Assembly: GCF_001646785.1 (NCBI RefSeq)
Contig: NZ_LRRH01000054.1
Coordinates: 1 to 52,293 of the forward strand
DNA from: Rhodococcus phenolicus
GTDB taxonomy: Bacteria > Actinomycetota > Actinomycetes > Mycobacteriales > Mycobacteriaceae
DNA length: 52,293 bases
Direction of reading: 5' to 3'
The notes beneath the pieces were generated by a model that was not told the DNA's origin, searched no databases, and was given only the letters and a program-made list of their open reading frames with translations. The position numbers and the translations under genes are program-made. Shown here piece after piece: positions 7,595 through 15,949 of the stretch. Every line of letters starts with the position of its first letter. Positions within the stretch are counted from its first letter, which is position 1.

Positions 7595-8826
7595 CAGAGC
7601 CCCAATGCTGCTTTCGCCAGAATGTTTCGCTGAATTTCGTTGCTGCCTGCGTAGATCGAGCCGGCGCGGTCGTTGAAGTAACGCAGTGGCGCGACCGCCT
7701 GCCATTCCTCACCGCTGAGGTAGTCGTCGGCGGGAGGAACGAAGTCCGCGACCGGACCACCGGGCTTCGCCCGGTGCGGTTGGTAGGCGCGACCGCGTGG
7801 CCCCGCAGCCTCGAGCGTGAGCTCCGTCAGGGTCTGGCTCAGTTCGGTGGAGAGCACCTTGAGCATCGACGCGGCCGGCCCCGGGTCGCCGCCCGACGAC
7901 ATCGTGGACATCGTCCGGTATTCGAGGATCTCGAGGACCTCCGTGCGGATGCGCGCGTCGGCGAGTTTTGCCGCGAACGCCGGGTCGTCGAGCAGCGCGC
8001 CACCGGCCGGGCCGGGCTGCTCGGCTGCGACCGCGGCCAGCCTTTCCGCCATCACCTGCAGCGCCGGGGCCGCGGCGCCGCCGCCGCGTTCGAAGATCAG
8101 CAGGTACTTCGCGACCGTCCAGCCCTCGTCGATCTTGCCGAGGACGTTGGCCTTCGGCACCCGGACGGCGTCGAAGAAGACCTGGTTCTGGACCTCTTCA
8201 CCGGAGGTCATCACGAGCGGGCGGATTTCGATGCCGGGCGAGTTCATGTCGATCAGCACGAACGTGATGCCCTGCTGCTTCCGACCGGTCCGCGATGTGC
8301 GCACCAGCGCGAACATCCAGTTCGCCTCGGTGGCGTGCGTCGTCCAGATCTTGCTGCCCGTGACGACCAGGTCGTCGCCGTCGTCGACCGCGGCCATGGA
8401 CAGCGCCGCCAGGTCCGAACCCGCCTCCGGCTCGGAGTAGCCCTGGCAGAAGAAGACCTCGCCGGTGAGAATGCCGGGAAGGAAGAAGTCCTTCTGTTCC
8501 TGGGTGCCGAACGCCATGATCGCGTGCGAGACCATCCGGATCCCCATCGGCGAGAGCGAGGGCGCTCCGGCGAGGATCGACTCACGGCTGAAGATGTAGT
8601 GCTGGGTGAGCGTCCAGTCGCATCCTCCGTGCTCGACGGGCCAGGCCGGGGCCGCCCATCCCCGCTCGTGCAGGATGCGCTGCCATTCCATGCTGGCCTC
8701 GTGATCCGGGTAGACGCTCGTCGCCGACCTCCCGGCGCGACGTATTTCCGGCGTCAGCTTCTCTTCGAGAAACGCGCGTACCTCGTCCCGGAAGGCCGAA
8801 TCGGCCTCTGACCACGAAAGATCCAT
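7594..8826 (-). CDS. Acyl-CoA dehydrogenase, subunit 1 of a pair
   Basis: A 410-residue FadE-family flavoprotein. MDLSWSEADSAFRDEVRAFL begins the helical N-terminal domain; YSEPEAGSDLAAL is the flavin motif; KIWTTHATEANW follows; the C-terminus has IYAGSNEIQRNILAKAALGL. In many members the catalytic Glu lies in YEG; here it is YAG, so the base may instead be the Glu of LIFERGGG, the position used by isovaleryl-CoA-dehydrogenase-like enzymes (inference). It overlaps the next gene by one base and a GGGAG site precedes the ATG. First gene of a two-gene operon. Confidence 0.88.
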   Translation of the reverse strand: MDLSWSEADSAFRDEVRAFLEEKLTPEIRRAGRSATSVYPDHEASMEWQRILHERGWAAPAWPVEHGGCDWTLTQHYIFSRESILAGAPSLSPMGIRMVSHAIMAFGTQEQKDFFLPGILTGEVFFCQGYSEPEAGSDLAALSMAAVDDGDDLVVTGSKIWTTHATEANWMFALVRTSRTGRKQQGITFVLIDMNSPGIEIRPLVMTSGEEVQNQVFFDAVRVPKANVLGKIDEGWTVAKYLLIFERGGGAAAPALQVMAERLAAVAAEQPGPAGGALLDDPAFAAKLADARIRTEVLEILEYRTMSTMSSGGDPGPAASMLKVLSTELSQTLTELTLEAAGPRGRAYQPHRAKPGGPVADFVPPADDYLSGEEWQAVAPLRYFNDRAGSIYAGSNEIQRNILAKAALGL

Positions 8827-9090
8827 CGATACTCCCGGTTCTGGGCGCTCGCCGTCGACGACGAGCGATGAGAATTCCCATTAACTTATCGAGCTCGGGC
8901 GGAATCTACCGAGGTTTCATACCCCACGTCAACCGATTCTTCCGATCGTCGTTCCGCTCGGGTAGCCCGAGGAAGACCGGCTCACACCTGGCCACCGAAC
9001 CCGCCGAACACCCCCTGCACGACCTCGATCGGAATAACATTCTCGAAATCGGAAACCTTGATCTTCGACGACCGTTCAGAGAGGAACTGC
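8827..9090. other. Divergent intergenic region
   Basis: 264 bases between the acyl-CoA dehydrogenase operon and the oxidoreductase gene. It holds an inverted repeat CTCGGG-TAG-CCCGAG (8958-8972), a candidate operator or hairpin, and a possible -10 TAACAT (9035-9040) for the rightward gene, which would leave a leader of about 45 nt with a GAGAGGA ribosome site. No coding capacity seen. Confidence 0.4.
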
Positions 9091-9984
9091 ATGAAGTTCT
9101 GGTGCGGGACCGCGTTCATGACGACATCCGAGATGCCGGCCGTGGCGCGGATGCTCGACGAGACCGGCTACCACGGAATTCTCGTCTCCGACCATCTCGT
9201 CTACCCGAAGGAGATGAAGACGCCGTACCCGGCCACGCCCGACGGCAAGCTGTTCTGGCCACCCGAAACCGAATGGCCGGACGCGTGGGTGCTCATCGGA
9301 GCAATGGCCGCCGTCACCACCGACCTGCACTTCGGCAACAACGTCTACATCGCCCCGGCGCGGCCACTGCTCGAGGTCGCCAAACAGGTTGCGACCGCCG
9401 CAGCGATCGCCGGGGGCCGGGTGTCCGTCGGACTGTCCGCGGGCTGGATGCGCGACGAGTTCGAACTGCTCGGCCAGCAGTTCGGCAACCGCGGGCGGCG
9501 ACTCGACGAGATGATCGACGCCCTGCGCGCGCTGTGGCAGGGCGGATGGGTGTCGTGGCACGGCCGGTACTACGACATCCCCGAGATGACGATCGAACCG
9601 CATCCGCCCGCACCGGTGCCCGTCCTGTGCGGCGGCGAATCCGACGCCGCGCTCGAACGTGCCGCCCGGCTCTGCGACGGCTGGGTCGGTACCGCCTACA
9701 CCCTCGACGAGGCCGAACACGTGATCGGGCGGCTCAACCGCTACCGGCGGGAGCACGGACGAGAGAACGAACCGTTCGACATCATCGCGACCGTGCGCGG
9801 CGAACCGAGCCCGGACCTCTACGAGCGCGCCGCGGAACTCGGCATCACCGGCGTGATGGTCTCGCCGTGGGCGAACTGGGAGCGCACCCACGCCGGGGAT
9901 CACGGGCATCTGAAGCAGCCCGCCGAACGCTACCGGGAACCCATCGAGCGGTTCGCCGAGGAGATCGTGGCGAAGCTGCGGTAG
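9091..9984 (+). CDS. LLM-class flavin/F420-dependent oxidoreductase
   Basis: A 297-residue luciferase-like monooxygenase-fold protein (TIM barrel). Markers: MKFWCGTAFM start, DETGYHGILVSDHLVYP, the NNVYIAPARPLLEVAKQ strand, GGRVSVGLSAGWMRDEFELLG (family-typical G-x-G-W-x-x-x-E), PVPVLCGGESDAALERAAR and a WVGTAYTLDEAE segment. In actinobacteria these usually use coenzyme F420. A GAGAGGA site precedes the ATG at 9091; an in-frame ATG at 9058 gives a less likely 11-residue extension. It diverges from the acyl-CoA dehydrogenase operon and may act on related substrates. Confidence 0.85.
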   Translation: MKFWCGTAFMTTSEMPAVARMLDETGYHGILVSDHLVYPKEMKTPYPATPDGKLFWPPETEWPDAWVLIGAMAAVTTDLHFGNNVYIAPARPLLEVAKQVATAAAIAGGRVSVGLSAGWMRDEFELLGQQFGNRGRRLDEMIDALRALWQGGWVSWHGRYYDIPEMTIEPHPPAPVPVLCGGESDAALERAARLCDGWVGTAYTLDEAEHVIGRLNRYRREHGRENEPFDIIATVRGEPSPDLYERAAELGITGVMVSPWANWERTHAGDHGHLKQPAERYREPIERFAEEIVAKLR

Positions 9985-10103
9985 AGGCGCTGTCACGCTC
10001 AGGTGCCCAGCAACAGAAAACCTCAGCTTCCTGGCCTGATCCGCAGCTTTACGCCCTGAGCCGTCCCGATTCATTCCATCTCATATCAAGCAATTCGTGT
10101 CGT

Positions 10104-10770
10104 AAACGAGCCCTCACGCTCGACGAGCTTGAGGTGCTCCGCCGGCACGTGAGGTTGTGGGGGTCCGGAGCACCGATCGGGGACGACGGCGCGCAGCACA
10201 CCGGACGGCCACGCGCCCGTGGACTGCTGGACCTCGTCGACGTCCTGCTCGCCACCGGTGCCCGCATCGGCGAGGTTCTGACGCTGCACTGGCCGAACGT
10301 CGACCTCGCCACGGAACCGGCCACGTTGACGATCTCGGGGACCGTGGTGCGGTTGCCGGGGCGCATGGCCGACGGTGGCGGCCTGGTTCGTCAGGGACGA
10401 ACGAAGACGGACGCGGGGTATCGGGTGGGTGTAGCTCCCCCGGTTCGCTCGGGACACGCTGCTGCGGCTGTCAGTGGACGCCAAGCCCAAGGCGAACGAT
10501 CTGGTCTCTCCGTCGTCGTCCGATACGTTGCGGGAACCGCACAATGTCCGGCGGCAGTGGCGGGGCGCTCGGAGTGAGCGGTTCCGTGGGTCACCCCGCA
10601 CCGCGTCCGGCGGACGGTGGCGACGCTGATCGATCGGGAATCGTCGACCGAGGATGCCGCAAACCAGCTCGGGCACAGCGGCACCGCGGTGACCCGGAAG
10701 CATTACATCGAGAAAGCCGCGGCCGCCCCGAATCTGACCGGCGTGCTCGACCAGCTGGGCACGTCATGGA
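10104..10770 (+). pseudogene. Degenerate tyrosine recombinase (integrase) remnant
   Basis: The catalytic domain is recognisable in pieces over different frames. Frame 3 (about 10113-10430) has LTLDELEVLRRHV and ATGARIGEVLTLHW, the box-I Arg region. A second frame (about 10437-10585) reads LPRFARDTLLRLSVDAKP and NVRRQWRGAR. Frame 3 resumes at about 10589 with WVTPHRVRRTVATLI (His-x-x-Arg) and LGHSGTAVTRKHYI (catalytic His and Tyr). The N-terminal DNA-binding part is missing, there is no start codon, and at least two frameshifts are needed. It once served to integrate a mobile element; it should be inactive now. The exact left end is uncertain. Confidence 0.8.
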
Positions 10771-10797
10771 ACGACCCCCGCTCTGGACGGGGGTCGT
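10771..10797 (-). terminator. Terminator of the RelA-domain/small-protein operon
   Basis: Perfect 10-bp stem acgacccccg / cgggggtcgt with a 7-nt loop. It starts 5 bases after the stop of the small gene on the minus strand, so it most likely ends that operon; it would also stop any rightward transcript from the integrase remnant. Confidence 0.7.
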
Positions 10798-10802
10798 CTG
10801 CA

Positions 10803-11030
10803 TCAGGCGTTTGCGGCCAGTTCCCGGCCCTGAAAGTACCTGGAGTGCGTGCGGCGAAGCGTCTCGATGGAGTCGCTGACCAGCGAGACAATCTCCACAT
10901 CTGTGTCTGTTCGAGTCTTCTCGAGCTCCAACCGCCGACGCATAGCAGCACGTCGTCCCTCGACGCCGGGGAACGACGTAACCGTCCGGTCGGCAGTCTT
11001 CCGGTTGTACTCAATCACAAAAGCTGTCAC
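10803..11030 (-). CDS. Small protein overlapping the RelA-domain gene (antitoxin candidate)
   Basis: A 75-residue soluble, highly charged protein (starts MTAFVIEYNRKTADRTV; Arg/Glu-rich middle GRRAAMRRRLELEKTR; acidic helix VEIVSLVSDSIETL). Its GTG start overlaps the TGA stop of the RelA/SpoT-domain gene (GTGA), so the two are translationally coupled. I do not recognise the family. Size, overlap and context (island with integrase remnant and tRNA genes) match the antitoxin partner of a toxic small alarmone synthetase, but it could equally be an accessory or regulatory subunit. It is followed at once by a terminator, so the operon holds only these two genes. Confidence 0.6.
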   Translation of the reverse strand: MTAFVIEYNRKTADRTVTSFPGVEGRRAAMRRRLELEKTRTDTDVEIVSLVSDSIETLRRTHSRYFQGRELAANA

Positions 11031-11845
11031 TGTCTCGTCCCCTTCCGCAATGCGTCTCGAAACAGCACCTCTACATCATCGAGCATAGTAGAGAGCTCAG
11101 CCTCGTCTTCCAGTACCTTGTACCCGATCTCACGAAGCTCATCGGGAAGCTCTTCCAGACTCTGCCAGACATAGCCAGAATTCGGGCGTATCTCGGCGAT
11201 CGCGTCCTTAGCCTCCTCGATCGGGCGGATCCGTGTCACCGAGATTTCCTGGAGTCGCGACGCGATCGCACTCCAACTGTCAGATTCCGTCACGTTGTCA
11301 TACCTGATCCCTCGACCAGCCAAGTCGCCCAACCGTTCGTATGTGTTTGCCCATTTGCTCTGCAACTGCGTACGAACCTGAACTTCCGCCATCGCGCGCC
11401 GAAGCTTCAGATGGACGTGGACGGCGCGGTAGCCGTTGTGATGCTCAACCCGTAGATCTTTTACTGCTTTCGCGGGGTCCATCCCGAAGGCCCGAGCAAT
11501 GGCGGCAGCAACTGCGTCTTGCTCACGCAACGTCATCTCTGCATCAACCCGAACACCGGCGATATCGACGATGTTGTTCAGAGGCCCCGAGGAGAGGCGG
11601 TTGAGTTTGTCGCGGAGCGTGTCGATCGTCTTCGCTCGGTACGTTATGTCCACTTCGGAATGGGAATAAGGCAGGATCGTCTTCCACGGCATGGCCTGGA
11701 CGATGCCGTGAACCTCAGCCGCCAGCTCGTCGTACCAGATCATGACATCGTCGTAGGCGGGGGTTCCCTCCGGCGACGCGACATCGTCACGGAGGCACTG
11801 AGCCAACATCTCCATCTGCTTGTTGGACCATGGCCGGTCTTGCAA
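11027..11845 (-). CDS. RelA/SpoT-domain alarmone synthetase-like protein (toxSAS candidate)
   Basis: A 272-residue protein with a single RelA/SpoT nucleotidyltransferase domain and no HD hydrolase, TGS or ACT domain. Visible synthetase marks: TYRAKTIDTLRDKL (about 68-81), IVDIAGVRV with the metal-binding Asp about 94, HNGYRAVHVHL (about 136-146, the G-loop Tyr) and AEVQVRTQLQSKWA (about 153-166) with the catalytic Glu. The His usual after the last motif is replaced (NTYERLGD). Start is TTG, preceded by AAGGCAGGA. Such proteins transfer pyrophosphate to GTP/GDP or, in toxSAS toxins, make ppApp or modify tRNA CCA ends. The tight overlap with a tiny gene inside a worn island favours a toxin-antitoxin role; a housekeeping small alarmone synthetase is the alternative. 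Confidence 0.75.
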   Translation of the reverse strand: MQDRPWSNKQMEMLAQCLRDDVASPEGTPAYDDVMIWYDELAAEVHGIVQAMPWKTILPYSHSEVDITYRAKTIDTLRDKLNRLSSGPLNNIVDIAGVRVDAEMTLREQDAVAAAIARAFGMDPAKAVKDLRVEHHNGYRAVHVHLKLRRAMAEVQVRTQLQSKWANTYERLGDLAGRGIRYDNVTESDSWSAIASRLQEISVTRIRPIEEAKDAIAEIRPNSGYVWQSLEELPDELREIGYKVLEDEAELSTMLDDVEVLFRDALRKGTRQ

Positions 11846-11973
11846 GATTCGTCCTGCCTTCGTGGAGTCGCGTAGACCGCCTCTCGCGGAGTGAAGATAC
11901 CCACAAGATGCCGCTGCATCCCGCCAAGCAATCGTGTCGATTCCGTGTCGTCGCGACCCGGCAACGGTTGACG

Positions 11974-12015
11974 AGAAAGCCTCTCACCTGCATTACTGCT
12001 GGTGAGAGGCTTTCT
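11974..12015 (-). terminator. Terminator downstream of tRNA-Arg
   Basis: Perfect 15-bp stem agaaagcctctcacc (11974-11988) / ggtgagaggctttct (12001-12015) with a 12-nt loop, ending 5 bases from the tRNA 3' end on the minus strand. It closes the tRNA-Ser/tRNA-Arg transcript. Confidence 0.75.
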
Positions 12016-12019
12016 GCTG

Positions 12020-12092
12020 TGCGCCCGAAGGGATTCGAACCCCTAACCTTCTGATCCGTAGTCAGATGCTCTATCCGTTGAGCTACGGGCGC
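12020..12092 (-). tRNA. tRNA-Arg (anticodon ACG)
   Basis: The minus strand folds into a full cloverleaf: acceptor GCGCCCG with its complement, D arm AGCTCAACGGATAGAGC, anticodon stem TCTGA/TCAGA around loop CTACGGA (ACG, read as ICG), and T arm GGGGTTCGAATCCCT. Discriminator A; CCA is not encoded. Confidence 0.95.
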
Positions 12093-12135
12093 ATAACTGT
12101 ATTCATTTGTTCCGCCGGTGAACCATACACCAACG

Positions 12136-12227
12136 TGGCGGAGGCGAGAGGATTTGAACCTCCGGTCCCCTGTAAGGGGGACAACTCATTAGCAGTGAGT
12201 CCCATTCGGCCGCTCTGGCACGCCTCC
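12136..12227 (-). tRNA. tRNA-Ser (anticodon GCT)
   Basis: The minus strand gives acceptor GGAGGCG/CGCCTCC, anticodon stem ACTCA/TGAGT around CTGCTAA (GCT), a long class-II variable arm (TCCCC/GGGGA type) and T arm GGAGGTTCAAATCCTC. Discriminator G; the 3' CCA is encoded (12138-12136). Probably co-transcribed with tRNA-Arg 43 bases downstream. Confidence 0.95.
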
Positions 12228-12264
12228 TCGGGGGGTTTCGATTCTCTCGAACCGCCGGACCGAA

Positions 12265-12294
12265 ACATTACACATGCTTCGTCGGTAAATGCAA
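12265..12294 (-). promoter_or_regulatory. Promoter of the tRNA-Ser/tRNA-Arg transcript
   Basis: On the minus strand TTGCAT (12294-12289) and TAATGT (12270-12265) are 18 bp apart and lie about 38 bases before the tRNA-Ser 5' end, a good vegetative sigma-factor match. Confidence 0.5.
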
Positions 12295-12303
12295 AACAGC
12301 TGG

Positions 12304-13013
12304 TCAGCGCATGTGTGCGTCGAACCAGTCGAAGATTCTGCGCCGCGCATCGACGATCGCGGCCTCGCTCGGATCCGATTCCGGATCGGCCGTCGCGTGC
12401 TCGACCGGAGGTTCGTCCGGACGGTGCGCGAGTCCCGGATAACCGACCACGAGTGTCGGCGCGTCCGCCCCGGCGGCGACCTCCGCAGGCGCTCGACATC
12501 GGCGGGCGGTGTGCCCGGGTCATCTTCCCCGAACAGACCCAGCCACGGCGCCTGCAGGGAACCGACGATCGACACCAGCGCCGGCGCGTCCGGATGCACC
12601 GGCGTCGCGATTCCACGGGCGGCGACGCTCACCACCGCACCGACCCGCCGCTGTGTGGCAACGACGAGCGCGGCGACACCGGCATCGTCGAACCCCACGA
12701 CCCCGATCGTGTCGGCGGGCACTCCGCCACCGGCGATCCACTCGAATGCGGCGTCGGCGTCGGCGAACAGATCGTCGCCGAACACCTCGACGTCGGAATG
12801 CGCCGGCTCGCGATGGAACAGATGCGGTGCGACGACGAGCCAGCGTTCCCCGGCCAGCGCGTCCATGAACTGCAGCAGCGCCGGCGTGAACACCCGTGAC
12901 TCGTGGAGGAGCACGATTGCGCCGCGCACCGCTCGATCCGGACGGACGACCGTCAGCGGAACCTGCCCCGCGCCCCCGGGCAAGGGAGCCGAAACGGTGC
13001 TGATCACCTGCAT
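12304..13013 (-). pseudogene. Dienelactone-hydrolase-like gene with a C-terminal frameshift
   Basis: From the ATG at 13013 the protein reads as an alpha/beta-hydrolase of the dienelactone hydrolase type: VLLHESRVFTPALLQFMDAL, ERWLVVAPHLFHR, TIGVVGFDDAGVAALV at the nucleophile region (Asp in place of the usual Cys) and PWLGLFGEDDPGTPP. Near 12482 (after ADVERLR) the frame is lost; the expected ending (VAAGADAPTLVVGYPG, LAHRPDEPP, RRIFDWFDAHMR, stop at 12304) continues in another frame. Either the gene is broken or there is a one- or two-base sequencing error. If read through, the first frame runs into the tRNA-Ser gene, which argues for damage or error rather than a real longer protein. Confidence 0.65.
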
Positions 13014-13063
13014 GCTGTCCACGATCGCACGACCACCGCGTATGCGCACGGCATCACCGGGCG

Positions 13064-13075
13064 CATAATCGCCTG
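13064..13075 (+). promoter_or_regulatory. Leaderless promoter of pat
   Basis: CATAAT (13064-13069) followed by a 6-nt spacer and the GTG start at 13076; transcription would begin at or next to the start codon. No ribosome site is visible. Confidence 0.45.
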
Positions 13076-14155
13076 GTGACTCCACGCACTCGTCCCGACC
13101 TCGCCTCGATTCCCGCCTACGTTCCCGGACGGAGCTTTCCGGGGGCGGTCAAGCTGGCCAGCAACGAGACGACCCTCGGTCCGCTGCCGAGCGTGCGGGA
13201 GGCCATCGCCGAGGCGACGACGACTCTCAACCGGTACCCGGACAACTCCGCGGCGGCGCTGATCGGCGCCCTGTCCGGGAGGCTCGGTGTCGGGTCCGAG
13301 CGCATCGCCGTCGGATGCGGCTCGGTGAGCCTGTGCCAGGAACTCGTTCAGATCACGTGCAACGCCGGCGACGAGGTCGTCTACTCGTGGCGGTCGTTCG
13401 AGGCGTACCCGGTGGTCGCCGCAGTGGCGGGCGCGTCGGCGGTGCCGGTGCCGAACACCGCCGAGCACGGGCACGACCTCCCCGCGATGCTGGCCGCGAT
13501 CACCGACCGCACCCGCCTGATCTTCGTCTGCAATCCGAACAATCCCACCGGATCGCTGCTGAGCCGCGACGAACTCGAGAAGTTCCTCGACGCGGTGCCG
13601 TCGCACGTCGTGGTGGCGCTGGACGAGGCGTACTTCGAATACGTGCGGCCCGCGCCCGGCGAGGACCTGCCCGACGGGCTCGCCCTCGCGGAGGGCCGGC
13701 GCAACGTCGTCGTCCTGCGGACGTTCTCGAAGGCGTACGGTCTCGCCGGTCTGCGCGTCGGGTACGCCGTCGCCGATCCCGAGATCATCACCGCGCTGGG
13801 GAAGGTCCACACGCCGTTCGCGGTGAATTCGCTCGCCCAGAGCGCGGCGATCGCGTCGCTGGCGGCGGCCGGGGAACTCCTCGACCGCACCGAGCAGGTC
13901 GTCGCCGAACGCATCCGGGTGTTCGACGCGCTGACCGCCGCCGGATACCCGGTGCCGGCCAGCGCCGCGAACTTCCTGTGGCTGCCCCTCGGCGACCGGT
14001 CGGCCGCGTTCTCCGAGGCCAGCGCGGAGGCCGGGGTCGTGATCCGGCACTACGGCACCGACGGGACCCGGGTGACGATCGGTGATCCGCACGAGAACGA
14101 CGCGTTCCTCGCGTTCGCCACCGGACCGGGCCGCGCCCTGGCGGGTCTCGAATAG
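13076..14155 (+). CDS. pat: Aromatic amino acid / histidinol-phosphate-type aminotransferase
   Basis: A 359-residue fold-type I PLP aminotransferase. Motifs: LASNETTLGPLPSV at the N-terminus, CNPNNPTGS at about 152-160, DEAYFEYV with the PLP-binding Asp about 183, and FSKAYGLAGLRVGYA with the Schiff-base Lys about 219. Sequence type and length fit the Pat/HisC2 group, which transaminates phenylalanine and related aromatic acids; a HisC role is the alternative. Its neighbourhood matches M. tuberculosis Rv3772. GTG start; the start is fixed by the -10 element 6 nt upstream. Confidence 0.87.
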   Translation: MTPRTRPDLASIPAYVPGRSFPGAVKLASNETTLGPLPSVREAIAEATTTLNRYPDNSAAALIGALSGRLGVGSERIAVGCGSVSLCQELVQITCNAGDEVVYSWRSFEAYPVVAAVAGASAVPVPNTAEHGHDLPAMLAAITDRTRLIFVCNPNNPTGSLLSRDELEKFLDAVPSHVVVALDEAYFEYVRPAPGEDLPDGLALAEGRRNVVVLRTFSKAYGLAGLRVGYAVADPEIITALGKVHTPFAVNSLAQSAAIASLAAAGELLDRTEQVVAERIRVFDALTAAGYPVPASAANFLWLPLGDRSAAFSEASAEAGVVIRHYGTDGTRVTIGDPHENDAFLAFATGPGRALAGLE

Positions 14156-14263
14156 ATCTACCTCCACGCGAACGAGACGTAACCGTTACCTGCGGGTGGC
14201 GGAGGCGTGATCCGCCGTTGGCACACTCACAGGGCACGACGGCGGGAGCGCGGAGGACGTTGG

Positions 14264-15949
14264 ATGGGTGGTCGCGTATCGCGTCGACGCGCGCTGTCCC
14301 TGGCCTGCGCGACCGCGGTGTTGTGGGCCGCGACCGGCGCCGGATCGGCGGCTGCCCGGCCCCCCGAGATCGTGCCGCTGCGACTGATCGCCTTCGGTGA
14401 CCTCCACGGCAGTCTGTTGCCCCCGCACGGTGCCCGCAGCGAGGTCGTCCGGTCCGACGGCGAGTCCGTTCCCGCAGGTGGCGCTGCCTATCTCGCCGCG
14501 TATGTCCGGCAGTTGCGGGGGCAGGCCGAGAATTCGGTGCTGTACTCGGTGGGCGACGCATGGGGTTCGTCGCCGCTCGAATCGGCGATGTTCCACGACG
14601 AACCGACCGTCGAACTGCTCAACGCTCTGGACCTGAACGCCCTGGCCCTGGGCAACCACGAATTCGATCACGGCGTCGCCGAATTGCGCCGTCTGCGCGA
14701 CGGCGGCTGCCACGCCGAGGGCTGCCGGTACGCGGACCCCTTCGAGGGTGCGAAGTTCCCGGTGGTCGGCGCGAATCTGTCCACGACCGAGGGCTCGCCC
14801 GCCGCCCTCCCGTTCAGCGTCGACTACATCGACGGGGTGCCCGTCGGCGTGGTCGGCGTGCTCCCCCGCAACACCCCGGACGTGATCCGGGCCGAAGCCG
14901 TCGAGGGACTGCGGTTCGGCGACGAGATCGAAGCCGCCGACCGCACCGCCGACATCCTCGATTCGCTGGGTGTGCGGTCGATCGTCCTGCTCTACAAGGG
15001 GGATCTGCCGGTACCGACCGGCCACGACGTGTGCGATCCGGAATCGGGTCCCGCCGCGGCCGTCGCCACGCGGGTGTCACCGAAGTTCGACGTCATCGTC
15101 ACCTCCGACGGCGACGCCCCGTTCAACTGCAGCTTCACCGACCCGCTCGGCAGGCCGCGCACCGTCGTCCAGGGCGCCTCCCACGGGCGCATCATCTCGG
15201 TCACCGACCTCGTCATCGACCGCGAGAGTCGCGACGTGATCCGCGACCGCACCGCCTCGTTCAACCAGATCGTCACGCACGACATCGCACCGGATCCGAG
15301 GACGAAGGACTTCGTGGACAGGGCCGTGGACGAGTCCGCCGCGGTCGCCGGGCAGCCCGTCGGGACCATCACCGCCGATCTCACGCGCGAGAAGTCGGCG
15401 GGGGGCGAGTCCAGCCTCGGCGACGTCATCGCGGACGCGCAGCTAGCCGTGGCCGAACCGCTCGGTGCGCAGATCGCCCTGACCAACCCGGACGGCATCC
15501 GCGCGGATCTGGCCCACGCCGACGACGGTGTCGTCACCTTCGGGGAGAGCTACGCCGTGCAGCCGTTCGGGAATCGCCTGCAGCGCCTCGAACTCAGCGG
15601 CGCGCAGCTCGTCGCGATCCTCGAGCAACAGTTCCAGACGGACGTGTTCGGGGGATCGTTCGAACGGATTCTCGCGCCGTCGCACACGCTGCACTACGCC
15701 ATCGACCGGGCGGCACCGCCGGGCCGACGAATCCAGGACGTGACGGTCGCGGGACAGCCGCTGGATCCGGCCGCGATGTACGTCGTGATCGCCAACGACT
15801 TCCTCGCCGACGGCGGCGACGGCTTCACCGCGTTCACCGAGGCGCGGCGAACAGCCGGCGCCGGTGCGGACCTCGAGGCACTGAACCACTACCTGTCGAC
15901 ACGAGGGCCGGTCTCACCGCCCCCGGCCGATCGCATCAGCGTGCGCTGA
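14264..15949 (+). CDS. Secreted 5'-nucleotidase / metallophosphoesterase
   Basis: A 561-residue exported enzyme. A signal peptide (VSRRRALSLACATAVLW, cleavage near GSAAA) leads into the calcineurin-like metal domain: FGDLHGS, SVGDAWGSS and LGNHEFDHG carry the metal-binding Asp, Asn and His residues. The C-terminal 5'-nucleotidase domain shows LTNPDGIRADL, VQPFGNRL and ANDFLADGGDGFTAF. It should hydrolyse nucleotides or similar phosphate esters outside the membrane for phosphate or nucleoside uptake. The start at 14264 has GGAGGA in front; an earlier in-frame ATG would add 19 Arg-rich residues. Convergent with the mycolyltransferase gene, overlapping it by 14 bases. Confidence 0.9.
   Translation: MGGRVSRRRALSLACATAVLWAATGAGSAAARPPEIVPLRLIAFGDLHGSLLPPHGARSEVVRSDGESVPAGGAAYLAAYVRQLRGQAENSVLYSVGDAWGSSPLESAMFHDEPTVELLNALDLNALALGNHEFDHGVAELRRLRDGGCHAEGCRYADPFEGAKFPVVGANLSTTEGSPAALPFSVDYIDGVPVGVVGVLPRNTPDVIRAEAVEGLRFGDEIEAADRTADILDSLGVRSIVLLYKGDLPVPTGHDVCDPESGPAAAVATRVSPKFDVIVTSDGDAPFNCSFTDPLGRPRTVVQGASHGRIISVTDLVIDRESRDVIRDRTASFNQIVTHDIAPDPRTKDFVDRAVDESAAVAGQPVGTITADLTREKSAGGESSLGDVIADAQLAVAEPLGAQIALTNPDGIRADLAHADDGVVTFGESYAVQPFGNRLQRLELSGAQLVAILEQQFQTDVFGGSFERILAPSHTLHYAIDRAAPPGRRIQDVTVAGQPLDPAAMYVVIANDFLADGGDGFTAFTEARRTAGAGADLEALNHYLSTRGPVSPPPADRISVR

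Noticed and set aside
11740-11964. Alternative small minus-strand gene upstream of the RelA-domain gene (starting at an ATG in another frame)
   Set aside because: It overlaps the start of the RelA-domain gene out of frame, lacks a ribosome site and has no recognisable features, so an upstream antitoxin is not supported.
9985-12227. Attachment-site direct repeats expected for the integrase (copy of a tRNA 3' end)
   Set aside because: No copy of the tRNA-Arg or tRNA-Ser 3' sequence could be seen near the integrase remnant; boundaries of the island remain undefined.
12482-12482. Programmed frameshift in the dienelactone-hydrolase-like gene
   Set aside because: No slippery heptamer or downstream pseudoknot is evident; mutation or sequencing error is simpler.
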